Shown: piece after piece, positions 1 through 11,416 of the stretch
Numbering within the stretch: the first letter of the stretch is position 1
How the letters are laid out: each line of letters begins with the position of its first letter
NCBI GenBank assembly: GCA_003116875.1
Contig: BCKT01000014.1
Span: 256,149 to 320,148, forward strand
Direction: 5' to 3'
Source of the DNA: Takashimella koratensis
Lineage: Eukaryota > Basidiomycota > Tremellomycetes > Trichosporonales > Tetragoniomycetaceae
DNA length: 64,000 nucleotides
Notes under the pieces: generated by a model
What the model saw: only the letters and a program-made list of their open reading frames with translations
Told to the model about the DNA's origin: nothing
Database searches by the model: none
Position numbers and translations under genes: made by a program

Positions 1-381
1 TCCATGTCTACCCAGTTCAAACACCGCAAGCCGGAGTACGTAGTGCCGTTGCCTGCCCTAGCTCGTGGGAGCATGCAGATATATAACCCCCCCACCCCCC
101 CTGGCTCGACCACGGTTTGGCCTCTCCCTCCTTCCACTTAAAAGTTCACCACACTCTATTGATTCACGATGCAGACAACAGTTAACAAGATCCAAGATGC
201 CATGGGGCCTGTCGACAGTGAGCCAACTTCTCTTGCTTCAATCCTACCTCCCCTGTCCGCCCCGTCCTCGCCCTCAGCATTTTCCCCCTCCCCCCCCCCC
301 CCCCCCTTTTTTTCGACCGGTGCTCACTTTAACCCAGCGGCCACCACGCCTTCATACAAACACCGCGAGGGCGGCGAGACC
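1..381. other. Upstream region of the alcohol dehydrogenase gene
   Basis: No gene recognised. It contains a TATA-like box near position 80 and an uninterrupted run of 17 C followed by 7 T (290-313). The stretch from 169 to 381 is open in the same frame as the alcohol dehydrogenase that starts at 382, but its Pro/Ser-rich translation across the C-run looks like a 5' leader rather than protein. Confidence 0.6.
80..86 (+). promoter_or_regulatory. Candidate TATA box of the alcohol dehydrogenase gene
   Basis: The sequence TATATAA lies about 300 bp before the chosen start codon. It is a good match to the fungal TATA consensus, but the distance leaves room for a long 5' leader. No transcription start is visible from sequence. 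Confidence 0.35.
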
Positions 382-2321
382 ATGCGTGCCCTCGCATGGT
401 TTGGTACCAAGGACGTGAGGATGGTGGACGCCCCGATCCCTGATATCACCGAGGACACGGACGTCATTGTCCGAGTTACCGGTACGACCATTTGCGGTTC
501 CGATCTCCACGTGAGTACAGATCGAGTTCAGTCTCTCTGTTTCGAGTGTAGCCAGGCTGACGATCGTGGGAAGTTGTACCACTCAGAGATGCTGGGGTTG
601 CAGAAGGGCGATATCCTCGGACACGAGTTCATGTGAGTCTTGAGCGAGGTGGCAACATCGATGGGTTACTTGGCATCAGGGCTTGCAGTGGGACAGAGCT
701 TGGCGTGACTTGAGGCTACACTTGAGGCAATAGAAGCTCTCACTGATATATCCAGGGGCAAGATCGATCGCGTGGGAAAAAGCGTGACCACCCTCCAACC
801 GGGAGACAAAGTCGTCGTCTCATTCCAAACCGCATGCGGGACTTGCAAGTATTGTCAGAAGAAATGGTCATCGATGTGCGACCGAACCAACAACTCGTCT
901 ATGATGGCAAACATGTATGGCCAGCGGGATGCAGGTTTCTTCGGGTACGTTTTGGGCTTTCGATGTTTCGAGAAGTGCAGATGCTGAAGGAGCTGGGTCG
1001 CAGGTACGGTCACCTTACCGGAGGTTTCCCCGGTGGTCAGTCCGAGTACGTCCGCGTCCCGTTCGGCGAGGTCAACTGCCTCAAGGTGCCCGAGGGTCTT
1101 TCCGGTAAGCGTTGTTTTTGAGTCAGCTTTTTGGCTGTCGAACACTTGTTGACCGATTCGTCCAGACGAACAAGTTCTCTGTAAGTAGCTGAACTGTTTA
1201 TCTATGGCTATGCCGATCATATGCTGAGACAGGATATGGCAGACTTGTCTGATGTCCTACCGACGTCGTATCACTCCATCGTCGACACGGGTGTCAAGGA
1301 GGGCGACATCGTGGCTGTCTGGGGGTGAGTCGGTCCTTGCCTTGAACGTACAACGGGCGTCCGTCTCACTGATCCCCTCTCTAGTCTCGGACCGATCGGA
1401 GTGAGCACTCAGCCTCATGGCTTCAGAGTGAACATTGCTAATTTCCTCTACAGCAATGCTGTGTGCGTTGGGCATTGCTCAAGGGCGCCAAGAAGGTGTA
1501 TGCGATCGATACGGTCCCCAGCCGGTTGGCCCTCGCCAAGAGGGTCGGTAACGTCGAGGTGATCGACTTCAAAGCGCAGGACGTTGTAAAAACACTCCAA
1601 GCTGCTGTTCCCGATGGTCTTGATGGTGAGTTAAGCGCTCGTCTCGCATATATTTCTGTGGATATCTTTCGGTTGTCATCCTCGGAATGTATGCTGACAG
1701 GGCCTGTTTTGTCTCTTTCCTCAGTCGCCATTGACGCCGGAACCTTCCACGAGCCCAAGGGCATCCTCCACACGGTGGAGAAAGCGCTCATGCTCGAGAC
1801 TGACAACGCCGAGACCCTCAACGAGGCCATCTTCACCGTCAAGAAGTTTGGCCGAGTCGGGTTGATCGGTGTCTACTCTGGATTCACCAACCACTTCAAC
1901 ATTGGTGCCCTGATGGAGAAGGGTGTCCGTTTCATTGGGAACGGTCAGGCCCCAGTTCACTTGTACTGGGAGGAGATCTTGAATGATTATATCAAGACGG
2001 GGAAGTTTGATCCCTCGTTCATGGTCTCGCATAGGGTCCCGCTGGAGGATTTCCCAGAACTGTATAAGAAGTTTGACGCGAGGGTGGCAGGTGTGAACAA
2101 GGTGTTTGTGGAAACGTCTGTCAGGTGAGTCGCGGGGTCGCGAGAGGGGATGAGCAGAGGGGACGATAACCGGAACACGGAGAATGAGGAGACAAGGGGG
2201 AAGAGGGACATTGAAAGTAAACTCGAAAAGAGCTGATTGAATCCTTAGCGACCCGCCCGCTGTGGACAAAGGTTTCCCCGAGCGCACACACGTCTCCGAC
2301 TGGGCCGACAATGTCATGTGA
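382..2321 (+). CDS. Zinc-dependent alcohol dehydrogenase, [29 protein letters not shown]
   Basis: A medium-chain NAD(P)-dependent dehydrogenase of 411 residues, probably cytosolic, of the group annotated as glutathione-independent [12 protein letters not shown] dehydrogenase-like. Exons: 382-510, 574-632, 756-944, 1004-1104, 1166-1180, 1243-1324, 1385-1400, 1454-1625, 1725-2124, 2249-2321. Visible hallmarks are the catalytic zinc ligands Cys38 (in TICGSDLH) and His60 with Glu61 (in GHEF), the structural zinc cysteines 90, 93, 96 and 104 (CxxCxxCx7C), and the nucleotide-binding GLGPIG at 192-197. The start is the Met of MRALAWFG, where the family begins; an in-frame ATG at 169 would add 71 low-complexity residues. 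Two micro-exons (15 and 16 nt) are needed to keep the frame, and the first intron (63 nt) has no stop and is a multiple of three. The exact substrate is not evident. Confidence 0.9.
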
Positions 2322-2842
2322 AGCGCGTGGTCAGAAGCAAAGAAGAGCGAACGGCGCATGTAGTAGCGAGCAGTGAGTTTGTTAAAATCGTCAAACGCAG
2401 TATCAGAAGTCAAATAGTTCCGAATACGTTCTGTAGCCCATCGTGTAGTTTGATTTATCCATATGTGAATCGTGAAATTGGGATGGAGTTGGTGGTTTGT
2501 GGCAGCGACTCTGGATGTTGACAAAGTGAGAGTCTAAACGATTTGAACCGCGCTGCAAAGTAACTGAGCCGTTCTAGTAGGTGGAGCAAAGGGGGAGTGA
2601 GACACTACGTACAGGCTTGAATGGGCTCATGTCAGCTTTAGCGGCATGACATCAGTGAGGAGAGGAGGCGGCGACTCGTGACTACCTACCACCACCTACC
2701 ACTTCGCGTCGCCGCTGAAATCTGGACCGTGGGTCGTTCCACCTGTCCCCACCGACGTCGCGAACACCTTCTTCCCTCGTCGTTCTCTCTTATCCATCTT
2801 GTTCACCACTTCACCACTCCCACCATCCAAGCCCTATCCATC
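2322..2842. other. Intergenic region between two plus-strand genes
   Basis: It holds the 3' flank of the alcohol dehydrogenase and the promoter of the PEBP gene. The last 150 bases become C/T-rich on the plus strand, the usual look of promoters and leaders in this window. No other gene or repeat seen. Confidence 0.6.
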
Positions 2843-3761
2843 ATGTCCGCCCCCACCACCACGACCACGACCGCCACCGCCGGCGCCGGCGCTGACCCTA
2901 TTAGCGAAGCCAACACGACCTCTCTCCACCCTGCGTTGCTTGAACAAGGTATCGTACCCGACATCCTCCCTTCTTTACCCACCGGCACGCAGATCCTCGG
3001 TATCGAGTACGGGGACCACGTCGTGTCTCCTGGCGAGGCGGTAGAACGCAAGCTCACTCTCGAGGCGCCAAAGGTGATGTTCACCCCGTCAAAGTGGGAA
3101 GCGGAAGGGACCAAGGGGGAGTATGTACTTATCATGGTGTGAGTGTGTTGGTTCGTCTCTTGTCTGTCCTGCATAAGTCACTTCTCCAAGCCTTGAAGTC
3201 ACTTGAAAGGTCTGGATATAAGACTGACTGTATCTTATCCATGGATCACAGTGACCCGGACCTATTCACGACCAACGACTCAAGCGGTCAAGTTCGTCAC
3301 TGGCTAGCAACTATTACTTTCCCCTCTTCTCCCTCTTCCACCTCCAATGCGCCCGGAACGATCACACATGAATTCACGCCTTACCTCCCGTGCACACCCG
3401 GTCTCGGCTCAGGTCACCACCGGTACATCTTCATCTTGGCGTCTCAGTCGGCCTCCACGGGCCCGGCCTACGACCTCGGTGAAGGGTTCGTCACTTCTCA
3501 TGCGCCAGATGAGGACCTCAAGGATCGAATGGGTTTCTATGCCCACAAGTATGTGCAGGATAAAGGGTTAAAGGTTGTCGCTATCAACCATATGAAGGTG
3601 AGTTTCACTACATTTCTGTTCACGATTGCTTGGGGGTGTCTGTGCTAGAGAGGGTCCGAAGGAAAAGCTGACTCGCACAGGTCGCGGCGGACGCCAAGTC
3701 GGCTGTACAAAACATTGGCGCTGGAGTTCAAGCCGTCGCCCACAAGCTCACCGGCAAGTAG
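2843..3761 (+). CDS. Phosphatidylethanolamine-binding protein (PEBP) family
   Basis: A 240-residue PEBP/Tfs1-like protein. Exons: 2843-3138, 3252-3597, 3681-3761. The family motifs are present: the ligand-pocket DPD in VLIMVDPDLF (residues 99-102 lie across the first splice junction) and GHHRYIFIL further on. A Thr/Ala-rich N-terminal tail of about 30 residues precedes the conserved part. In yeast the homologue Tfs1 inhibits carboxypeptidase Y and binds Ira2; here the partner is unknown. The gene converges with the Rictor gene, whose stop lies only 166 bp away. No signal peptide is seen, so it is probably cytosolic. Confidence 0.85.
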
Positions 3762-3927
3762 TCCCAAGCTACTGTCATAATTTCTGCGAGGGTCCGTTCA
3801 GAAGAAGTAGGAAAGCTCCCGCAATGTTTTGTTCATATAGTACACTGCACTATGCGCATGCACCCCTAGCCTACTTGCCTCGCCCCTTCGCACCTCGCAC
3901 TCAACCTGCCCTATGGCCGGACGACCA

Positions 3928-6900
3928 CTACGCCCTCACTCCGTGCCCAAAGTCTGGCCTAGGCCCACCCCCGCCGGTCTCAAAGTGCGAGCTGTTCACC
4001 GGTGTCATCTCCGACACTGTCAACCCTCTTGCTCTCCCTGCCAGCCCCGGTACTCCAGCCACTACTGCCGCCGACGGTTCCGGCCCGGGACTCGACTTTG
4101 CCCTCGGTCTCGGGTCATGCTCGTCGTGCTCGGGCCCACCGTTCACCCCTTCGTTCCCGTTCCCGTTCCCGTTCCCATTCCCGTTAACGCCAAACTCGGC
4201 ATTTGCACTGGGGTTGCGAGAGTGCCCTCCGCCTGGCCGTGGAGCCGGCGGCGTCGAGTACGTCGACATCTCAATGTGTCGCAATCGGACGAGGGTCTCG
4301 GGCTCGAGCGCAACATCGAATAGGTCGAGAATGAACCGACGCACGGGCGCTTGGAAGTGACTTGTGGAGATGAGACGGATCGCGCGGTGGAAGAGAGTCA
4401 CCGAGGAGAAGAGGCGTGGGTGTCTTGTCCGGACTCTGGGACGGGGAGGAACAACAGTCAGAATCTCTCTTACCTTCCCCAGCTACACCCGCCCACGTCA
4501 AGGCAAGGGATTCGAAACATCGCACTCACCGTTTCAGATTGTTCATTGCACCAGCCGCGAGGACGTAATTGCTCAGATTGGAAATCATGACCATGATCTC
4601 CCCCTCTAGGCCAGTGAGGTACGGTAAGGGGGGTGTCGTCGGTGTGATCTCGGGCCTGATCCACGATTCGATCTGAAATTCCGCCCCAAAGTCCAGCGAG
4701 TCAGCTGATTTCATCATAATTCCACTGGTCTGGTCCATTTCGACATTTTTGGGCTCGGGGCACCATCTTCCCTCTAGAGCCCAGAGCCCAGAACCCAGAG
4801 TCCCGGAGACTCGCAAGCTAAAACGAGAAAGCGATCACAGGCACGGGCCTGATCACCTCCTTCGCTCCCGATTCTAACTGGTCCGCTTTTCATCCCATTC
4901 TAGGGAGGGACAGAGAGGGACTTACATGGACGAAACGGCTGATATCATCTGGCAAGCAAAGACCGGTTGTCTTTCCGATCGGGGTCCGAGTCGATACCCA
5001 ACCGTATTCCTCCAAGATCTCGGCGCCCATTCGGGTCGACGAGAGCAGGCCAAGAACGAAAAAGCATGTACTGGAAACGTTCATTAGATCGAGGATCATC
5101 AGCCTGGACCAGGATTTTGGCTACTTGGCGAGCTAAATCTCGCCCTTTACTCACCCTTTCATGGTCAATGCCGGCGATTGTTCGGCGACTTCGATGATAA
5201 CCTCGATGATTTCCTCGTCTTCAAGAAGGGGCAAACCACCCTCGGTCGCGCCAATGTTACCCTGGGCAATCGACGATCAATACTAGCCCCACAGATCGAC
5301 CGGTCAACATCCATACTCCGTACTCACCACGGCCCAGAGCATACTCTTCACATGCGTCATGACATCGGCGTCCTCACTCTCCATTCCATGCAATCGAATG
5401 ATCTCGCAGAATTCCGGTACGATGCCTCGTTCTTTCAAGTAACTACATCCTTCGGGCGTCTTGGAAAGTTCCCCAAAGAAGTGGGTCGGCGCGGTGCCTT
5501 CGTATAGCCTTAAAGAGCAATCGAATATGTTCAGTATCCGCTGCAGGATGAACGCTGCCCAATGAATGCACAGACGTACCAGTAGTCTTCGATCGTGTCA
5601 CTTGTGAACGGTCGAACAGTCTTGGAGACGAACGTCTCAGTCTCGATGACGTAGAGCAAGTTGCGTTCCTGCTCAAAGCCAATGATGAGCCACTGTTCCC
5701 AACGACCGGAGGCGTGACCACACTCACGTGTAACCAAGTCTCCATCTCCCGCTCGATATATCTAGCTTGATGAAGATACTTGAACCCAACCGAAGTAGAC
5801 ATGAACCTATGTACCGGGATCAATCAGGTCAGTGTATAGCTCGCTGCTTGTCCTTGTCAGTATGACAGAGGCGTACCTGATAAAGAGGGGATAACCGATA
5901 TCCCCTAGATGCTCCACCGTCGGTCGCACCTGCATCACTTTATCCAAGTTGGCCGGGTCTGTACACGCCTCCTCCAAGTACATGACTGCAATCTCACAAA
6001 CCTCGATCGCTGTATCGTACAGCTGAGTGATCAAGAGTTGTAGTGTCCAGTCTGCCAGATCAGGAGCGTCATGCAGTAGTCGACCGACATGATGAGTCGC
6101 GAAAAGTCGGGTTTCCTGGGGGGTTCAATCAGCACATGTTTCACATATACTAGGCACAGACCTCACCATGTAGCTAGAGGTGAGGGCTTTGGCCAATACA
6201 ATACGTTGGTGGGCATCGCTACGAGTATATCAGCTGGTGCTTACCCAACAGCCGCCGAGTTCCGCTGGTCAGTTTACTCACATTGAGTAGTCAAAACACT
6301 CGATGATGAGCTTGATAATATCGTCGCGACTCCTCAGCTCGCTAAGGTGGTAGAAGCAGGTAAAAAACTTGAACTTCTCCAATAGCCTGGGCGCAAAAAA
6401 TCAGCTTCTCTCTTGTCCATGTTCTACGCAACAATAGCGAATTCGTCACTCACTTCATGCCCTCGCGATGTTTGCTGAGCGTACCGATCATCTCAAAGTA
6501 CCCATACGTGAGCGAGTTCTCCAAACGATCCCTCGCAAACACTGGTTGCGAGCTAGGCTGTCCGGCGTACTGTGTCCCATAGGACATTCATTAGCCAAGT
6601 CGTTTTGTGGCAGAAACAAATTCGGATGAAAGCTCACCTGATCCAGCTCTAACAAGCAGTCAACCATTTGGCGAAGAAGTTTATCCTCGGTCATGAACTT
6701 GATACCCTCGGGGTTAACAAGCATCGAAGACAGGAGTGTGCAACCCAGTTTGACCCATTTGTAGTTTGGCTGCGACCGCGTCAGCTCGTCTGTTCAGTTC
6801 AATCCAACTCCCTCCTAATCATAGCATACGATCAGGAGGGATTGGGTGACTGACTCACCCTGGTGCGTTTGATGCTTGAGAACCGATTGTTGTAAGGGTG

Positions 6901-9900
6901 GAAGAAGGAGAAAAGCCTGCGCATAAACTTGGTCGCTTTCATCACCTCGTCTAGCCGCTTGGCATTGAGCAAAGGTCCTTGCAACAAGTCCATGATGATC
7001 TCGTAGTTCCATTTTGTGTGGTCGCGACCGAGTAAGACCTGACCCGTGTTCGTCAGCAAATACATAACCGAGTTGTTGGACTGGTCATACGCTTGACATA
7101 CCCCCGAATCATTGACCATCTGTTGAAACTGTTTGTCCTCGACTTGTAACCCAAGGCGGAGCTTGACTTGCTGAACCTGCCGTTGGCCACGCTGTAATGT
7201 ATCCTGTGTGGACGTTGGCCTTTAAAAGGGACCAAAAATCACTAGTTAGCATTTCCATACTGATTTGATACTGTCAAGTCGACGGGCGGGTTTTTATCCC
7301 CCCGACTCACGCAATCTTATCTCTGGAAGTCGCTTGACCAGCTCGACGTTGATTTCGGTTCAAGCTGTCGATCGAAGACAAAGCAGACAGTGCCGAGTTT
7401 CTTTCGCTCGGTTTCCCAAACTCGGCGACCCCGTTGAACAGCTTTGGCAGCGCCTGAATAGCGAGCATTCAGTATCAGCTGCATGGCCTTCTCTAATGCC
7501 CCATCCGCGCTGTGCTCACCTGGAGACGAGCGGCACTTTGCAACGGTAAAATCCGGTTCGCCAACTGCAGAATTTCGCCGAGCAAGAGAGTGGCCTTCCG
7601 ATTCAACGCGCTGTTATCCTCTTCGATCACAGAAACCAATGCCTGTCCATTAGCTTCGTCCCCATTTCTCAAACTCACTTCGACCAGACCGGCTTCAACG
7701 AAGACGGCGAGGAGGAAAGCGACGAAGTGGTCGACGAGATTCAATGACGGTGGCTCCTCATCGTCATCCATCCCTTCCTGCAACTGGGCTGACGCCTCTT
7801 GCGTTCGATTGTACACTGGAACTCGTCAGCCCCACGCATCGCTGATCGGACTCACCTGTTAATCGCCGCCCATCTAAAAACGCGTTGGTCCACGTCGGTG
7901 GTTTTATCCGAAACGCTGAGAAGAACAGGTCTAGGAGAGCGTTCTGATACCCGTCAGCTGGCCTGTTTTTGAACTTTCTACAGCTGACTCACTCTCATTT
8001 CTGTCATGGGGACATGCAGAGCACTGATGAGCGATTTGATGGCCAAGAAATCGCTCATGCAGAGGTACAACAACCCTAGCAGTCGTCTCATCAGTACTGG
8101 CTCCTACACAGTCGTCAACACGAGACTCACCGCTCCACGATCCAAGCAAGAGGCTAACGTTGCGTACACAAGACTGCAGCTTGTCCAGATGCCGCTGAAG
8201 CTGACGAGACGATACCTTTCCGTACTCTTCGGTCAAGCCGACCAAGACCGCCTAAAGGTCACCAACCGTCAGTCTGGTTCACCCACGCAAGTTCCACATC
8301 ACTCACTTCTAGGTCTGACCCCGCTACAAGCAGGTGTCGGGTAGAAGGTTGGTTGATGAGGTACAGAAGCAAGCCTGTGGTTCCCGGTCCCAATTCGAGT
8401 GGCCCGTCTTTGAAAGTATTCAAAATGATACGAAACGCGTCTGATCTCAGCAAACATTTGAGATCCAGTAGCCCTGCAAATAGCATCACAGTCAGTATCT
8501 ACCCCATCCCTACAATCATATGAGGCCTTGAGACTCACCAATCTCCACCAGAGTCTGCATACAGACCGTGCGCATAGCGTCATCTGGGTTCTCCGCGGCG
8601 CTAACGAGGGCACGCACGATCCCATCTGTGAGCGGGACTCGGTTCTCCAACAGCTTGCTCGTCGGGTCCGGAGCAACAGTGAGTGATGGGCCGCGAGAAT
8701 GCCGGCTTTTTCTTCGTTCGGAGGGCGCTCGGCTTCTGATCGACGGCGAAGACAGGGACCCCTTTGGTGGTGGTGGGAGAGAAATGACCGCGCGGATCAG
8801 ACGAAGAGCTTGTTCCCGCTCATGGACGGCTTTCGCGTCGCGCGTAAAAGTTCTGAACGTAGTGAATGGTGGGAAGGAGACTGTCAGCGTTACATCGTGA
8901 GATGAAAAGCTTGGCCAAGATCTCGATCGAAACTTACCTCACGAGAATCCACTCAACACCGGCGTCGACCATCTTGCCCCATGATGCGCGGTTGAGAGAG
9001 TATCGCAGTAACCTGTACGCCGAGGTACGTTGCCTCGATGTCGCCGAGTCTGCGAGGTATGGCAAGATCCTGACGGTACAGCGTATGTATCAGCCTCGTC
9101 TCTGTGAAAGGAGGGCATGCTCGTAGCCTCACTCGCCACTTACGTCTGAATCACGTCGTCCATGTCAATAACACGAGCCAGCTGAGGTGTCTTCTTGACC
9201 ATATCCGCTACTCTCGTCATACAATCCCACGGTTCGTCACCTCTTTCTGGACTCTTCCCCTTCCCGCCTGCGCCTGGCCCCACGCTCCTGCTTCTCTTCT
9301 GCCTGCGCGCGAGTTCCTTGAGCCTCCGCAGGGATACATCCACGGTCTCCACAAGGACCTCGTAGTGCTCTCCGTCATTCCAGACGCCTTCGTCCTCGTG
9401 TTCTCCAATCATCGGGTGCACAGGTCCGACATTTGCCCCCGGCATCCACCCTCGTTCGGGGTCACGCGTATCGCTGCTCTCGCCGAGACTTTGACTGCGT
9501 TGCCTCGAGACTACGTGCGAGCCCATCCGTCCGTCTCCCGCGCCGCCGGTGGTTGACGACGAGCCTGTGCGCACCTTACTCGGTGTCCCCTGCGCGGAAC
9601 GGGACGACTCGCTGTAGTCCGTCGCGGTCCGCTCGCGCTCCGGCGTCGCACTCGACCCATGTCGCACCATTCGAGGTCGGACGACGTTGGAGAGAAAGTT
9701 GCAAGACGCGGAGGATGACAGACCTTGGCCGAGAGACGAGGTCGAGGGATACCCCGTCATCCGTTGCGGCCGCCGCCGGTGCTTCTGAGGCGTATCTGTA
9801 CATGATTCGTTAGCTGTCAGTTGTGAGAATCAAGTCAAAAAGAGTGAAGCAAACGCACCTCCTCGTAGTCGATCAATACGAGATTCAAGCGCTTTGACGT

Positions 9901-10321
9901 GGTCGTTTGCAGCTTCCAGCTGAGCCATAATCCGAGCCTTGACCTGATCTTGGTCCCCTTCGTCGCCTTTCCTCTGCTCAATCACCTACATTTGACCAGC
10001 CGGACGAGTCGTCTTAGCACTTCGCTCCAACATCCCGGTGCCCAAGGAGATACCTTCACTCACATCTAGCATCTTCTCCGCACCGTATTGCACTCTCTTC
10101 TCGATCACCAGTTTGTTCATCAACGATTCAAGCTAGACAACAGTAAGATCAGCGCTCAGGCTCGGACCAGCCAAGCTCCTCGCACTGAGGGCCCACGTAC
10201 CGTTTCGCCATCTTCATCTTCGTCGTCCATTACGGGGGTCGAGGCGCCGCTGTGTAAGAGCTCGATGCTGGGCCGCGCGGGCGACGCCGACGCACGGTCC
10301 TGCGTGACCTGAGCCGCCATA
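3928..10321 (-). CDS. AVO3: TORC2 subunit Rictor / Avo3 / Ste20(Sp)
   Basis: A very large, intron-rich gene (roughly 20 or more exons; not all borders resolved) for the Rictor scaffold of TOR complex 2, which controls AGC kinases and actin. The start MAAQVTQD... at 10321 leads into an acidic stretch and two short exons (about 10,135-10,065 and 9,990-9,858) that look like the HR1/REM-1 coiled coil found in fungal Rictors. A disordered Ser/Arg-rich exon follows (about 9,796-9,145). The helical core then shows Rictor signatures: WNYEIIMDLLQGPLLNAKRL near 7,000 followed by the ATKFMRRLFSF block, NPEGIKFMTEDKLLRQMVDC near 6,690, TCFFVLGLLSSTRMGAEILE near 5,050 followed by YGW, and GEIMVMISNLSNYVLAAGA near 4,560. 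The C-terminus is low-complexity and includes an Asn-Gly alternation encoded at about 4,151-4,187. The stop is at 3928. Confidence 0.88.
4151..4187 (-). repeat. Hexanucleotide repeat encoding (Asn-Gly)n in the Rictor tail
   Basis: Six imperfect copies of a six-base unit (CCCGTT on the plus strand) give alternating Asn and Gly residues in the C-terminal disordered tail. Being a multiple of three, its length can change without breaking the frame. Confidence 0.8.
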
Positions 10322-11416
10322 GTCGGGTGAATCCACGGATCCGTCCGCCGTCAATGAGCGCCCAGCTCGTCTTCTCGGGTGAACCTCCTCAACACGCGTG
10401 GGATATATAGTGAGGTGCTACTCGATGTGTCTGGATGTGAGGCATGCAGCTGTGCGTCGAGTGGGAGCGTCTGGACAGGGAATGGAGGGGACGGGAACAG
10501 ACGAATTGCCGTTCGCGAAGACGACGGGGTGAAGCGACTGAGTCGAACGTGGGCTCTGCAGAACTGGAGAGCACAACTAGATCCCTCGTCCCACGCTGAA
10601 CTTGTATAGGTTGTGCTTGTGGTGATGAGTATGGGATATGAAGTTGTCGAGATGGCACTGGCATACACGGTAAAGGATCATCTGATCGCCTAAACACGGT
10701 CGAGGCCCAGTCTGCAACGACCCAGTCCCTTTTCACTCCTGCCTGCCAGCTTTAGTCGCAGTGGCTGGCAGTCAGTCGCAGCAAGATCGAGTCACCCTAC
10801 AGCACCAGGACCCCAGGACCCCAGGACAGGACGTTGCAGGCATTCGCATGATACATGGATTCGGTATCTATAGCCATTCCAGGCTGCCCGTTGCCTTTAA
10901 AGAGATAGAAGAGACGACCACAGATCCTGAAAAGCAGATGTAAAGAGTTCAAGAAGAGAAACAAGATGGTTTGTCAACCAATGGCTCTGGATCGTTGTAT
11001 AAAAGCAGTTAAAAGAGATAGATATATCAATGAGGAAACCATATGAAAACACGATGTTATGCGTTGCTGAGGTAAGGGTATCGTATAATGGATATGGATA
11101 TGGTTATGGCTATGGCTAGATGGCTATGGCTAATGGTGATGATCGTGTGAGAAGGACAAGAAGGAGGGGGGAAGTCTCTCCGACTCTTGCATGGCTCTTT
11201 TGGGTTGGGAGAGGAGGTGGGCAAATTGTCATTGTCATGGGGATGCGCGCGTCCAGTCCGTCGTCGTAATCATCAATTCGTGAAGAGGAAGGCCGGGCCG
11301 GATGCGTGTCATAATGCTGGGAGATGTTGTATGATGAACAAATGAGATGCGGGCGTAAAATGCGTTGTCGTAAAAGTGAATGAGAAGCGTAGGAGATGGA
11401 GAGACCGAGTCATTGT
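10322..11416. other. Rictor promoter and cyclin 3' flank
   Basis: Both flanking genes point left, so this holds the Rictor promoter and leader next to 10,321 and the 3' untranslated region of the cyclin on the right. Small tandem motifs occur: ACCCCAGG twice near 10,808 and a run of ATGG(A/C/T)(T/A)-like hexamers near 11,088-11,138. No coding region recognised. Confidence 0.6.

Noticed and set aside
169..381. 71-residue N-terminal extension of the alcohol dehydrogenase
   Set aside because: In frame and open, but translated from a C-run and Pro/Ser-rich low-complexity sequence; the family starts at the Met at 382. Kept only as an alternative start.
1181..1242. Apparent frameshift in the alcohol dehydrogenase
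   Set aside because: Using the first AG acceptor gave a stop codon, but the next AG ten bases downstream restores the frame and the conserved motif, so the gene is intact.
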